Below are positions 33,828 through 42,335 of a DNA stretch of 64,000 nucleotides, piece after piece. Position numbers and translations under genes: made by a program. The notes beneath the pieces were generated by a model that saw nothing but the letters and a program-made list of their open reading frames with translations, was not told where the DNA came from and ran no database searches. Source of the DNA: Gp13-AA77 sp035946735 (GTDB taxonomy: Bacteria > Acidobacteriota > Terriglobia > UBA7540); NCBI GenBank assembly GCA_035946735.1, contig DASYYZ010000215.1, positions 1 through 64,000 on the forward strand, read 5' to 3'. Each line of letters begins with the position of its first letter. Positions within the stretch are counted from its first letter, which is position 1.

Positions 33828-35237
33828 ATGAGCCAAATTAATTCCCCCCAAACCCCAACCGCTAGCCGGGCCGCTCAACCCCACCTGCGCCGCGTCCTCA
33901 CCTTGTGGGACCTCATCTTTTACGGCATCGTGCTCATTCAGCCCATCGCACCGGTGCCGCTTTTTGGCGTAGCGCAGAAGCTTTCCGACGGTCATTTCGT
34001 TACGACCATTTTCATCGCCATGTTGGCGATGATGATCACCGCCGTCAGCTACGGGCGGATGGCGTCGCTTTATCCGGCAGCAGGGTCCGCCTACACCTAT
34101 GTGGGGCGCGGGTTGAATCCTCATCTGGGCTTCCTCGCCGGCTGGGCGATGATCCTGGACTACGTCCTTCAACCGGTCATCAACACCGTCTGGATCTCCA
34201 CAGCGCTCCACGAGCGATATCGCGATTACCACATTCCTCAGATTCCGTTCGTGGTCTGGGCCGCGGCTGTTGTGGGGATCATTACTTTCCTGAACCTGCG
34301 CGGCGTAAGGGCGGGCGCGGTAGCCAACAAGGTCCTGCTGTTTTTTATGTTTATCGTGGTGGCGCTGTTCATCTATCTTTCGATTCGGTACCTGTTCCAT
34401 GCGGAAGGCTGGCCGGGCATACTCTCCACGCAGCCTTTCTACAATCCTGCAACCTTCCGCTGGCCCACCGTCATGACCGCTACCTCATTCGCAGCCTTAA
34501 CCTACATCGGCTTTGATGGGGTCACGACGCTCTCCGAGGAGGTCGTGAACCCTAAGCGCAACGTGCTGCTGGCGACGGTTCTCACCTGCCTGTTCGCCGG
34601 CGTATTCAGCGCGCTGGAGGTTTATCTGGGCGCGCGCGTCTGGCCCAACTGGCACACTTTTCCGAATCTGGAGACCGCTTTCATGGACGTTTGCCGGCAA
34701 GTCGGAGGGCTTCTGCTTTTTCACGGCATGGGCGCGATCTTAATCCTCGCAGCTTTTGGAAGCGCCCTCACCGGAGGCATGGGAGCCGCTCGCCTCCTGT
34801 TCGGGATGGGACGAGACAATGTGCTGCCGCAAAAAATTTTCGGCCACGTCGACGCCAAATCGGGCACTCCAAACTACAGCATCCTGCTGATTGGAGTCGC
34901 GGCCTTCGGCGGCGCCGTGGCGCTCAACTACTTTGGCAACGCGTACGAGCATGCCGGTGAGACTCTTAATTTCGGAGCCTTTCTCGCATTCATGGGCGTC
35001 AACTTTGCGACTTTCTGGCAATTCGCGATCCTAAGGCAACACGGGCGGGCGCCGAGGGCATTCGCCGATGCGATTCTGCCCCTGTTCGGCTTTGCCTTTT
35101 GCGCGTTCATTTGGTGGAATCTCAACCCTATTGCCAAAGAGGTGGGAGCGCTCTGGTTCGTCATTGGACTCGTGCTCGTCGTCGTCAAGACGCGTGGCTT
35201 CCGCGAGAAGCCCGTCATGATTGATTTCAGCGAGTGA
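33828..35237 (+). CDS. APC-superfamily amino-acid permease
   Basis: 469 residues from ATG 33828 (MSQINSPQTP); the upstream in-frame extension to 33726 overlaps low-quality sequence. About 12 membrane segments are visible. Typical APC features are LTLWDLIFYGIVLIQPIAPV (TM1 unwound region), SYGRMASLYPAAGSAYTYVG (TM2-3), SFAALTYIGFDGVTTLSEEV (TM6, substrate site) and GSALTGGMGAARLLFGMGRD (TM8). It should import an amino acid or polyamine by proton symport. It lies 17 nt upstream of a second APC gene and is probably co-transcribed with it. This is the first intact gene right of tRNA-Arg. The substrate is unknown. Confidence 0.9.
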   Translation: MSQINSPQTPTASRAAQPHLRRVLTLWDLIFYGIVLIQPIAPVPLFGVAQKLSDGHFVTTIFIAMLAMMITAVSYGRMASLYPAAGSAYTYVGRGLNPHLGFLAGWAMILDYVLQPVINTVWISTALHERYRDYHIPQIPFVVWAAAVVGIITFLNLRGVRAGAVANKVLLFFMFIVVALFIYLSIRYLFHAEGWPGILSTQPFYNPATFRWPTVMTATSFAALTYIGFDGVTTLSEEVVNPKRNVLLATVLTCLFAGVFSALEVYLGARVWPNWHTFPNLETAFMDVCRQVGGLLLFHGMGAILILAAFGSALTGGMGAARLLFGMGRDNVLPQKIFGHVDAKSGTPNYSILLIGVAAFGGAVALNYFGNAYEHAGETLNFGAFLAFMGVNFATFWQFAILRQHGRAPRAFADAILPLFGFAFCAFIWWNLNPIAKEVGALWFVIGLVLVVVKTRGFREKPVMIDFSE

Positions 35238-35253
35238 TTGAGAAAGCACCGAG

Positions 35254-36624
35254 ATGCCTGTTGACCTCAATCCCTCAGCCTCCGAGCGCGCTGGCGCAAT
35301 CCCGTCGTCCGCGCGCTCCGTTTCACTTCCGCGAGCCGTTGGATTCCTAGGTTCGTCCGCGATCGTGGTGGGCACGATCATCGGCTCCGGAGTCTTCCTA
35401 GTGCCGCATAATGTCGCGCTCCACGTCGGCAGCGTCCCCATTTTCTTCCTGGTTTGGATCGTGGGTGGGGCCCTGTCGCTGGCCGGCGCATTGTCTTTGG
35501 CTGAGTTGGGCGCTGCTATCCCAGAGGCCGGAGGGGTCTACGTCTACCTGCGCGAAGCCTACGGCAAGCCTTTCGCCTTTCTTTATGGCTGGGGGATGTT
35601 GCTGGTGATCCATTCGGGTTCGGCTGCCACTCTTGCGGTGGCGTTCGGCATTTACCTTTCCTCTTTCGTGCCGCTGACGGCGCTGGATCAGAAAATAGCC
35701 GCCTCCAGCGTAATCGCAGTGGTCACGCTCGTGAATATGCTCGGTGTGCGGGGCGGAACCGCGGTTCAGACCCTATTCACGTTTGCCAAGCTGGCAGGGC
35801 TCGCGATTATCGTGGGCTTTGCCCTCTTCGTGCGAGGGGCTGCGCGGGCCGCTGCGGCGCCTTTGCCCACGCCCCATACCACGCTGGCCTCATTTGGAGT
35901 GGCGCTGATCGGAGTCCTCTGGGCGTACGAAGGCTGGCACATGCTTTCCTACACAGCCGGCGAGGTGAGGAATCCGTCACGAGTCCTGCCTCGCAGTTAT
36001 CTGCTGGGAACGCTTACGGTTGTGGTGGCCTACCTGCTTGCCAACGTAGCCTACATGCGCGTGCTGCCGCTCGGCGCGCTCGCAACGTACCAAAAGGTGG
36101 CAGCTGAAGCCATGCAGCGGCTCGGAGGAAATTGGGGTTCCGCGTTCGTTTCGGCGCTGATCCTTTGCTCCATTTTCGGCGCCTTGAACGGCACCATTAT
36201 GACCGGGCCTCGAGCCTACTTTGCGATGGCCCGCGATGGCGTGTTCTTTGACTTTGCCGGCCGCGTTCATCCCCGCTACATGACGCCGGCCCTCGCCATC
36301 CTGCTGCAGGGCGCATGGTCGATTGTGCTTGCGACGAGCGGCACCTACGAACAGCTTTACACCTACGTGATTTTCACCGGCTGGCTCTTCTACGCAGCCG
36401 CCGTCGCCGCTGTGATTGTCCTGCGCCGCCGTATGCCCGCGCTTGAACGGCCGTACAAGGTGTGGGGTTATCCGGCACTGCCGATTGCATTTGCCCTGGC
36501 GGCGTTGCTCATCGTCGCCAACACGCTCGCGACGAAGCCGCGCGAATCGGTGTTTGGAATCGTCTTGGTGCTCACCGGGATCCCGGTGTTTCTATTGTGG
36601 AGAAGAGCAGCGCGGCCGCGATAG
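35254..36624 (+). CDS. APC-family amino-acid permease (LAT/SteT-like)
   Basis: 456 residues with 12 predicted membrane segments. TM1 reads GFLGSSAIVVGTIIGSGVFL, with the GSGIF-type unwound helix. SLAELGAAIPEAGGVYVYLR is TM2-3, and LWAYEGWHMLSYTAGEVRNP is the TM6 region with the E-(V/M)-x-NP motif. GALNGTIMTGPRAYFAMARD is TM8. ERPYKVWGYPALPIAFALAA near the end is characteristic of the LAT/SteT amino-acid exchanger branch. It follows the other permease by 17 nt. No aminopeptidase or catabolic gene is adjacent, so the substrate cannot be assigned. Confidence 0.92.
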   Translation: MPVDLNPSASERAGAIPSSARSVSLPRAVGFLGSSAIVVGTIIGSGVFLVPHNVALHVGSVPIFFLVWIVGGALSLAGALSLAELGAAIPEAGGVYVYLREAYGKPFAFLYGWGMLLVIHSGSAATLAVAFGIYLSSFVPLTALDQKIAASSVIAVVTLVNMLGVRGGTAVQTLFTFAKLAGLAIIVGFALFVRGAARAAAAPLPTPHTTLASFGVALIGVLWAYEGWHMLSYTAGEVRNPSRVLPRSYLLGTLTVVVAYLLANVAYMRVLPLGALATYQKVAAEAMQRLGGNWGSAFVSALILCSIFGALNGTIMTGPRAYFAMARDGVFFDFAGRVHPRYMTPALAILLQGAWSIVLATSGTYEQLYTYVIFTGWLFYAAAVAAVIVLRRRMPALERPYKVWGYPALPIAFALAALLIVANTLATKPRESVFGIVLVLTGIPVFLLWRRAARPR

Positions 36625-36686
36625 CGATTTGCCGCTGTGGCTGCCTTGAGCCGCAGTCGGATCTGTGCCGCGAAGGGTGACGCGCA

Positions 36687-37883
36687 TTAAGCAATCGGCA
36701 GGACTACCACCAATCCTTCGCGGACCAGCCTGCGAATCAGAGTCAGCTTGCCGGCCTCGTCGAGCTCGCCCGGAAGGTCACGAACCACAAATTCAGATCG
36801 GCTGAGCGCGAATTGTACCGGCTCGCATGCCTGAGGCGGAAAGGTGATGGTGCGCCCGTAACACTCTACCGACGTCGAGTCGAGACCGGTTCGAATCCGG
36901 GTGATGACGCCGGGTCTGGCGCCCGCGATGGTAATGCTTCCCACGCGATCCAGGTTCGTCACCTGGGCCATTTGTCCTCTCAGGAGCGGTGGACAGCTCG
37001 ACATGAACTCGCCGGCGAATCGATCGAGGATGGTCTCGACATTCGATGCCGACGGAAGCTGCTTCAAGAGGCCTTCGAGGATCTGTTGTGCCTGCGCCCG
37101 GTCGAAGTCCTGCCGGGCGAATCCCGGCGGAAGCGCTTTGCGAAAAGCCGGATCGTTCAGACTTGCATCGGCGACGAATTCCAGAAGCAGATCGGACCAT
37201 GTGTAGCTTAGCACGCCTACGGTCACGTGCAGCGACACATCATTACCCGATCGCGCGTCATGAACGAGGCCACGCGGGATGTAGGCAACGTCGCCGGCCT
37301 GCAATTCGAATTCGAGGGTGGGAGCGCCCTGCTCCTGACAAGAAGGGTCGAACTCCTGCCGCCTGAGAGGCAACTCCACCGGCGTCCCGTAGGTTTTCCA
37401 AGCCTTTGAGCCGGCAACCTGCAGCACGAAAACATCGTGGCTGTCGAAGTGCGGCTTGGCGCCTTGCGCTCCGGGCGGCGTCAGGTAGACATTGCTCTGA
37501 AATGGTGAGCTGAACTCGGCTTCCAGGCTGCGGCAAAGAGCGGTAAGGGCCGGTATCACATTATCTAGAAAAGCCAGTGTGATGGTAGCGCCCTCCTGGA
37601 ACAGCTGATAAACCCTGGCGATATCCAAGGCATTGCCGCGCACGGTGTAGTCGTCGGCCGTCAGGTTCCGGTCCGCGTTTTTCAACGTGACGTTCGGATA
37701 TCGAAGGTCAAGCGTGGTTAGAACCCGGTCGACTTCATCCGAGGACAGCAGTGAGCTGAAAAAAACCGGCTGCTGGCGCTTAATAACCAGCGCCTGTTTC
37801 TCCCAATAGTCTCTGAAGAAGGCTTCCGGGCGGGTCGGATTGATGAGCCATTCGAGGGACGTTGCCGTTCGTTGGAAGGACAC
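36687..37883 (-). CDS. JmjC/cupin-like oxygenase (ribosomal-oxygenase type)
   Basis: 398 residues from GTG 37883, which has AAGGAG just before it. GTG 37946 is in frame but lies inside a strong hairpin. The JmjC domain covers residues about 100-240: SNVYLTPPGAQGAKPHFDSH has the HxD iron ligands (His145, Asp147), VFVLQVAGSKAWKTYG follows, and GDVAYIPRGLVHDA carries the third ligand (His208). The YcfD/NO66-type winged-helix and dimerisation region follows. Such enzymes hydroxylate a residue in a protein, often ribosomal, using Fe(II) and 2-oxoglutarate; this target is inference. A small Tat-type protein is encoded just upstream on the same strand. Confidence 0.83.
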   Translation of the reverse strand: MSFQRTATSLEWLINPTRPEAFFRDYWEKQALVIKRQQPVFFSSLLSSDEVDRVLTTLDLRYPNVTLKNADRNLTADDYTVRGNALDIARVYQLFQEGATITLAFLDNVIPALTALCRSLEAEFSSPFQSNVYLTPPGAQGAKPHFDSHDVFVLQVAGSKAWKTYGTPVELPLRRQEFDPSCQEQGAPTLEFELQAGDVAYIPRGLVHDARSGNDVSLHVTVGVLSYTWSDLLLEFVADASLNDPAFRKALPPGFARQDFDRAQAQQILEGLLKQLPSASNVETILDRFAGEFMSSCPPLLRGQMAQVTNLDRVGSITIAGARPGVITRIRTGLDSTSVECYGRTITFPPQACEPVQFALSRSEFVVRDLPGELDEAGKLTLIRRLVREGLVVVLPIA

Positions 37884-37927
37884 GGACTCCTTGTGCGGCC
37901 CGCAAGGGATGAGTGGATCAGGTGTGG

Positions 37928-37954
37928 AACCCCGCGTGGGGCGCACGCGGGGTT
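37928..37954 (-). terminator. strong hairpin between small Tat protein and JmjC gene
   Basis: A perfect 11-bp stem AACCCCGCGTG/CACGCGGGGTT with loop GGGCG. It lies 16 nt after the stop of the small Tat-type gene (minus strand) and upstream of the JmjC start. No T-tract follows, so it may attenuate or stabilise mRNA and not terminate. It covers the alternative GTG 37946. Confidence 0.5.
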
Positions 37955-37970
37955 CTTAGCGGCTTCAAGC

Positions 37971-38234
37971 TTATCGAGGGGGCGCCGGATCTGTTGACTT
38001 CGGTTTGTCAGGATCCTTCGCCATATCGGGATCCTTCGCTTTGTCAGGATCGGCTTGCTGAGCGGCCGCGTCCTGCGCCAGAGCTCGCCCACCCCCCACA
38101 ACAGCGATAGCGCCGCCGGCGAGCAGCACACCTGTGCCGCTCAAAAAGGCCCGCCTGGCAACTTTACGCTCCGTCGTAATTTGGTCGTCGGTGAGGGTCT
38201 GGGGCGATTTGGTCTCGGGGTTTCCGTCAGCCAT
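37971..38234 (-). CDS. small Tat-signal protein with DPDK repeats
   Basis: 87 residues from ATG 38234, with AAAGGAGC about 7 nt upstream. A twin-arginine type signal, ARRAFLSGTGVLLAGGAIAV (Arg27-Arg28), with a probable cleavage site after the ALA of GRALAQD, is followed by a short charged tail with repeated units (ADPDKAKDPDMAKDPDKPKS). The mature part is only about 30 residues and looks disordered. Its function is unknown. It precedes the JmjC gene on the same strand. It could be an exported partner or the leftover N-terminus of a larger Tat substrate. Confidence 0.6.
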   Translation of the reverse strand: MADGNPETKSPQTLTDDQITTERKVARRAFLSGTGVLLAGGAIAVVGGGRALAQDAAAQQADPDKAKDPDMAKDPDKPKSTDPAPPR

Positions 38235-38507
38235 GCTTGCTCCTTTTGATTCCTTAAGCTCACCGCGGACTAGCCGTCCCACCCAATGCGGCGTCTCACC
38301 GGGAAGTCGTCAACGCTTGGAATCTACCACGGCACCTGAGACAGAATCAAGCGCAATCCAGACTCGGCGGCCGACGACTCATAAGGCGCCGCATCCGAAC
38401 CGACCCTGCGACGCTCCAATATATAATTGCAACTTGGTCGTTGCGAGGCGGCGCTTTCGTGTGGCAGCACCTGCAGCCGCCTGTTCAAGATCGTCAGGAT
38501 TTCCAAA

Positions 38508-40289
38508 ATGCTTCGTCGTCTCAGCCCGCTGTTCCCGTACCTCCGCCGCTACAAGGGACGATTTGTTCTTGGCTTCCTGACTCTGGCCATCGCCCAACTG
38601 GTGGGCGTGATCATTCCGCTCTTGATCAAGGCGGGAATCGACGGTCTGACCGCGCACGCACCGGTTCGGACTCTGCTTCACTATGCTGGCCTGATGCTCG
38701 GCGTAGCCTTGGTGAAGGCGGTCTTCCAGTTCTGGATGCGCTGGATTCTGATCGGTATCTCGCGCGACGTGGAGTACGATCTGCGCAACGAACTATTTGC
38801 CCATCTGGAGCGCCTGTCGCAGCGCTACTACAACAACACTCGCACCGGCGACCTGATGTCGAAGCTGACGAACGATTTGAACGCGGTGCGCAATCTGCTG
38901 GGTCCCGGGATCATGTATTCCGCCACTACCGTCGTGATCGGCATGGCCACCGTTGCGCTGATGGTGCATCTTGACTGGCGCCTGACGCTGTTGGCGCTGA
39001 TTCCTTTGCCGGTGGTGTCTGTGCTGGTGAAGATCTTCGGCCAGAAAATCCACGATCGCTTCGAGCAGATCCAGGGACTCTACTCCGAACTGACGGAGCG
39101 CGTGCGCGAGAACCTGTCCGGCGTGCGGGTAGTGCGCGCCTTCTGCCAGGAAGAGCCCGAAATGGCGCTGTTTGACGCCATGAACCAGGAATTTGTGGAG
39201 AAGAACAAAGGCCTCATCTGGATCTCCAGCTTTCTGTGGCCCGTTCTCGCCTTGATGTTCTCCATCGCCTTCATGCTGATCCTTGTGGTCGGTGGACGCC
39301 ACGTGTTGGCCGGGAAAATCTCAGTGGGCACGCTGGCCGCGTTCAATGTCTACCTGATGTACCTCATCTGGCCGATTATCGCGCTCGGCTGGGTCACGAA
39401 CCTGGTGCAACGCGGCCTGGCCTCGCTTGGGCGCCTCTGGATGATCTTCCAAGCCCAGCCGGATATCGATGACCGCGCGGTTCCAGCCGAGTTGACCGCG
39501 CCCGTTGCGCCCCGAGTTGCCATGGCAAGGGCGACCGCCATCCTGGGCGAGATTGAGTTTCGCGATCTCAGCTTTGCCTATGATGGCCGCCCGATTCTGA
39601 AGAACATCAGGCTGCACATCCCGGCCGGACGCACGGTGGCGATCGTGGGGGAGACGGGCTCGGGCAAAACCACGTTGGTAAACTTGATTCCCCGGCTTTG
39701 GGAGGCGCCGGAAGGAACACTGCTGATCGACGGAGTGCCAATCCGGCGGATTCCGCTCGCCGCGCTGCGCCGTCATATCGGGTTCGTTCCTCAGGAGACT
39801 TTTCTCTTCAGCGACACCGTCCGCGAGAATGTGAGGTTCGGCGCGCCGGAGGCCACCGAGGCCGACGTGGAGCGAGCCACCGAAATCGCCAACATTCTGC
39901 CAGAGGTTCGTGAGTTTCCCAAAGGATTCGCCACCCTCGTCGGAGAGCGCGGTCTCACCCTCTCCGGGGGCCAGAAGCAGCGCACAGCGATCGCCCGCGC
40001 ACTGATCCGGGATCCCAGAATCCTGATTCTGGATGACGCACTCTCCAGCGTCGACACCGGCACCGAAGAGAAGATCCTGCAGGAGCTGGGCGGGGTGCTC
40101 GCCGGGCGCACCACCCTGCTGATTTCGCATCGCGTCTCCACCGTTCGGAACGCGGATGAGATCGTGGTCCTGCACGATGGAAAAATCGTCGAACGCGGAG
40201 CGCATGCGGAATTGCTGGCTCTAAATGGCTACTATGCGGAATTGTATCGAAGGCAGTTGATTGAGGAGGAGTTGGAACTGGAAGCCTAA
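38508..40289 (+). CDS. ABC exporter half-transporter, subunit 1 (degenerate Walker B)
   Basis: 593 residues from ATG 38508 (AGGA 9 nt upstream). The type IV exporter fold has six membrane helices (RFVLGFLTLAIAQLVGVIIP to LIWPIIALGWVTNLVQRGLA), then an ATPase domain. Walker A is GETGSGKTT (about 382), the signature is canonical LSGGQKQRT (about 484), but Walker B is LILDDALSSVD with Asp in place of the catalytic Glu (about 506). The next gene has the opposite pattern, so the two form a heterodimer with one active and one degenerate ATP site, like TM287/288 or BmrCD. The likely role is export of lipids, drugs or peptides from the inner membrane. Confidence 0.92.
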   Translation: MLRRLSPLFPYLRRYKGRFVLGFLTLAIAQLVGVIIPLLIKAGIDGLTAHAPVRTLLHYAGLMLGVALVKAVFQFWMRWILIGISRDVEYDLRNELFAHLERLSQRYYNNTRTGDLMSKLTNDLNAVRNLLGPGIMYSATTVVIGMATVALMVHLDWRLTLLALIPLPVVSVLVKIFGQKIHDRFEQIQGLYSELTERVRENLSGVRVVRAFCQEEPEMALFDAMNQEFVEKNKGLIWISSFLWPVLALMFSIAFMLILVVGGRHVLAGKISVGTLAAFNVYLMYLIWPIIALGWVTNLVQRGLASLGRLWMIFQAQPDIDDRAVPAELTAPVAPRVAMARATAILGEIEFRDLSFAYDGRPILKNIRLHIPAGRTVAIVGETGSGKTTLVNLIPRLWEAPEGTLLIDGVPIRRIPLAALRRHIGFVPQETFLFSDTVRENVRFGAPEATEADVERATEIANILPEVREFPKGFATLVGERGLTLSGGQKQRTAIARALIRDPRILILDDALSSVDTGTEEKILQELGGVLAGRTTLLISHRVSTVRNADEIVVLHDGKIVERGAHAELLALNGYYAELYRRQLIEEELELEA

Positions 40290-40299
40290 AGGCAGAACA

Positions 40300-40360
40300 C
40301 AGGATTCAGAAGTCAGAAGTCAGGAGTCTCGAGCAGGCATTCATTCTGACGTCTGACTCC
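40300..40360. repeat. small repeats between the ABC genes
   Basis: CAGAAGTCAGAAGTCAGGAGTC followed about 20 nt later by TCTGACTCCT, an imperfect inverted repeat (AGGAGTC/GACTCCT) plus a tandem GAAGTCA. It may be a minor dispersed intergenic repeat or an mRNA hairpin within the operon; a related CAGTCAGGAGC is seen at about 42320. Confidence 0.4.
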
Positions 40361-40370
40361 TATTACGAGG

Positions 40371-42308
40371 ATGGCGGATTCATTCCACGAAGAAGAAGTG
40401 CTCGGTAAGGCGTATGACTCCCGCCTGATGCGGCGGCTGCTCGTCTACCTGCGCCCGTACAAGCGTGTGGTGGTGCTGGCGCTGATTGCAATCTTCTTTT
40501 ATGGCCTGCTGCAAGCCATCCCGCCATACCTCATGAAGGTGGAGATCGACCGCTATCTTGACCCTACCCATCACGCCCAGCTCCCGGGCTTTCTGGCCCG
40601 CTTCCTGAGCCCGAATCCGATGACGGGCATCATGCAGATCGCCTTTGCCCTCTTTCTGCCGAGCGTCCTGCTGACGTTCTTTCTCGAATTCGGGCAGGAT
40701 TTCGCCATGCAATTCGTGGGGCAGAAAGTGATGTACGATCTGCGCAAGCAGATCTTCGCTCACCTGCAGCGGCTGGACCTCAGCTTCTATGACCGGAACC
40801 CGGTGGGGCGCCTCGTAACCCGCGTGACCACCGACGTTGATGTGATGAACGACCTCTTCGCCTCGGGAGTGGTGGCGATCTTTGGGGACTTGTTTACGCT
40901 GCTGAGCATTGTGGCGATCATGCTGCGCCTGAACTGGCGCCTGGCGCTGCTCACTTTCTCGGTGCTTCCCGTCATCATTCTGATCACCATGTGGTTCCGC
41001 AAGGCGGTGCGCGAGAGTTATCGCCGCATTCGCCTGGCGATTGCCCGCATCAACGCGTATCTGCAAGAGCATTTGAGCGGCATTGCCGTGCTCCAATTGT
41101 TTAACCGCGAAGAACGAAGCTACCAGGAGTTCGAGCGCATCAACCGCGCGCACATGGAGGCTTACAAAGACTCGATTCTGGCCTACGGCCTGTTTTACCC
41201 CGCTGTCGAGTTCCTTGGGGTGATGGCTGTCGCCATCATTCTGTATGACGGCGGCTTGATGAGCCTGCACAGCGCCGTCACGGTGGGCACCGCCATCGCC
41301 TTCATTCAGTATTCGCAGCGCTTCTTCCGGCCCATTCAGGACCTGAGCGACAAATACAACATCCTGCAGGCCGCGATGGCGAGCGCGGAGCGGATCTTCA
41401 AGCTGCTGGATGCTCCGGTGGTCATCGCCGATCCCGAGGGCTCTTTCGCTCTGGTCGGAACAAAGCCCGTCCCTGCGGTGGTGGGACCGCGCAGCGATGG
41501 GCGCGGAGATGGCCCCTTGAAGCCGGATGTCAGCGAACCCGAGACCGGCGCGCGCATTGAGTTTCGCAACGTGGGCTTCGCCTATGACGGCGTTCACAAG
41601 GTGATTGACAATGTGAGCTTCACGATCGACCCTGGCGAGACCGTCGCGGTGGTGGGCCACACCGGCGCCGGCAAGACCACGCTCACCAGCCTGCTGCTGC
41701 GCTACTACGACGTGCAGGAGGGTGAGATTCTGCTGGACGGAGTTGACATTCGCCAGTTGCGCCTCGCTGACTTGCGCCATAATTTCGGGTTGGTGCTGCA
41801 GGACTCGTTTCTGTTCTCCGGCACGGTGGCCTCAAACATCCGGTTGGGCAGCGGACACATCAGCGACGACGAAATCCGCGAAGCCGCCCGCGAGGTCAAT
41901 GCCGGCTTTATCGAAGCTCTGCCGCTAGGCTTTGATGAGCCGGTCAAAGAGCGCGGCGTCACGCTCTCAGTGGGCCAGAAGCAGCTCATCTGTTTCGCGC
42001 GAGCTTTGGCTCATCAGCCGCGCGTGTTGATCCTTGATGAAGCTACCTCCAGCATCGATCCGCAGACCGAATACCTCATTCGCGAAGCGCTGCGGCGCAT
42101 GCTCGAGAATCACACCGCGCTCGTGATCGCGCACCGGCTCTCGACCATTCAAAATGCTTCCAAGATCATCGTCATGCACAAAGGGCGGGTACGCGAGATC
42201 GGCACGCATCAGGAGTTGCTCGACCGGCGCGGCCTCTATTTCAAGCTCTACCAGTTGCAGTATAAAGATCAGGATCTCAAGCTGGGAGTCGGGAATCGAG
42301 GGAGGTAG
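40371..42308 (+). CDS. ABC exporter half-transporter, subunit 2 (catalytic Glu, degenerate signature)
   Basis: 645 residues. Six membrane helices start at VVVLALIAIFFYGLLQAIPP; an extended segment of about 40 residues between the membrane and ATPase domains is rich in Pro and Gly. Walker A is GHTGAGKTT (about 429), Walker B is LILDEATSSID with the catalytic Glu (about 555), and the signature is LSVGQ instead of LSGGQ (about 532). Combined with subunit 1, the consensus site pairs this Walker A/B with the LSGGQ of subunit 1. It starts 81 nt after subunit 1 and is clearly the same operon. The substrate is unknown. Confidence 0.92.
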   Translation: MADSFHEEEVLGKAYDSRLMRRLLVYLRPYKRVVVLALIAIFFYGLLQAIPPYLMKVEIDRYLDPTHHAQLPGFLARFLSPNPMTGIMQIAFALFLPSVLLTFFLEFGQDFAMQFVGQKVMYDLRKQIFAHLQRLDLSFYDRNPVGRLVTRVTTDVDVMNDLFASGVVAIFGDLFTLLSIVAIMLRLNWRLALLTFSVLPVIILITMWFRKAVRESYRRIRLAIARINAYLQEHLSGIAVLQLFNREERSYQEFERINRAHMEAYKDSILAYGLFYPAVEFLGVMAVAIILYDGGLMSLHSAVTVGTAIAFIQYSQRFFRPIQDLSDKYNILQAAMASAERIFKLLDAPVVIADPEGSFALVGTKPVPAVVGPRSDGRGDGPLKPDVSEPETGARIEFRNVGFAYDGVHKVIDNVSFTIDPGETVAVVGHTGAGKTTLTSLLLRYYDVQEGEILLDGVDIRQLRLADLRHNFGLVLQDSFLFSGTVASNIRLGSGHISDDEIREAAREVNAGFIEALPLGFDEPVKERGVTLSVGQKQLICFARALAHQPRVLILDEATSSIDPQTEYLIREALRRMLENHTALVIAHRLSTIQNASKIIVMHKGRVREIGTHQELLDRRGLYFKLYQLQYKDQDLKLGVGNRGR

Positions 42309-42335
42309 TTGTGAATCGGCAGTCAGGAGCGTGAA

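Noticed and set aside
40380..41780. Minus-strand open frame of 466 codons
   Set aside because: Antisense shadow of ABC subunit 2, caused by high GC third positions; no domain, no ribosome-binding site.
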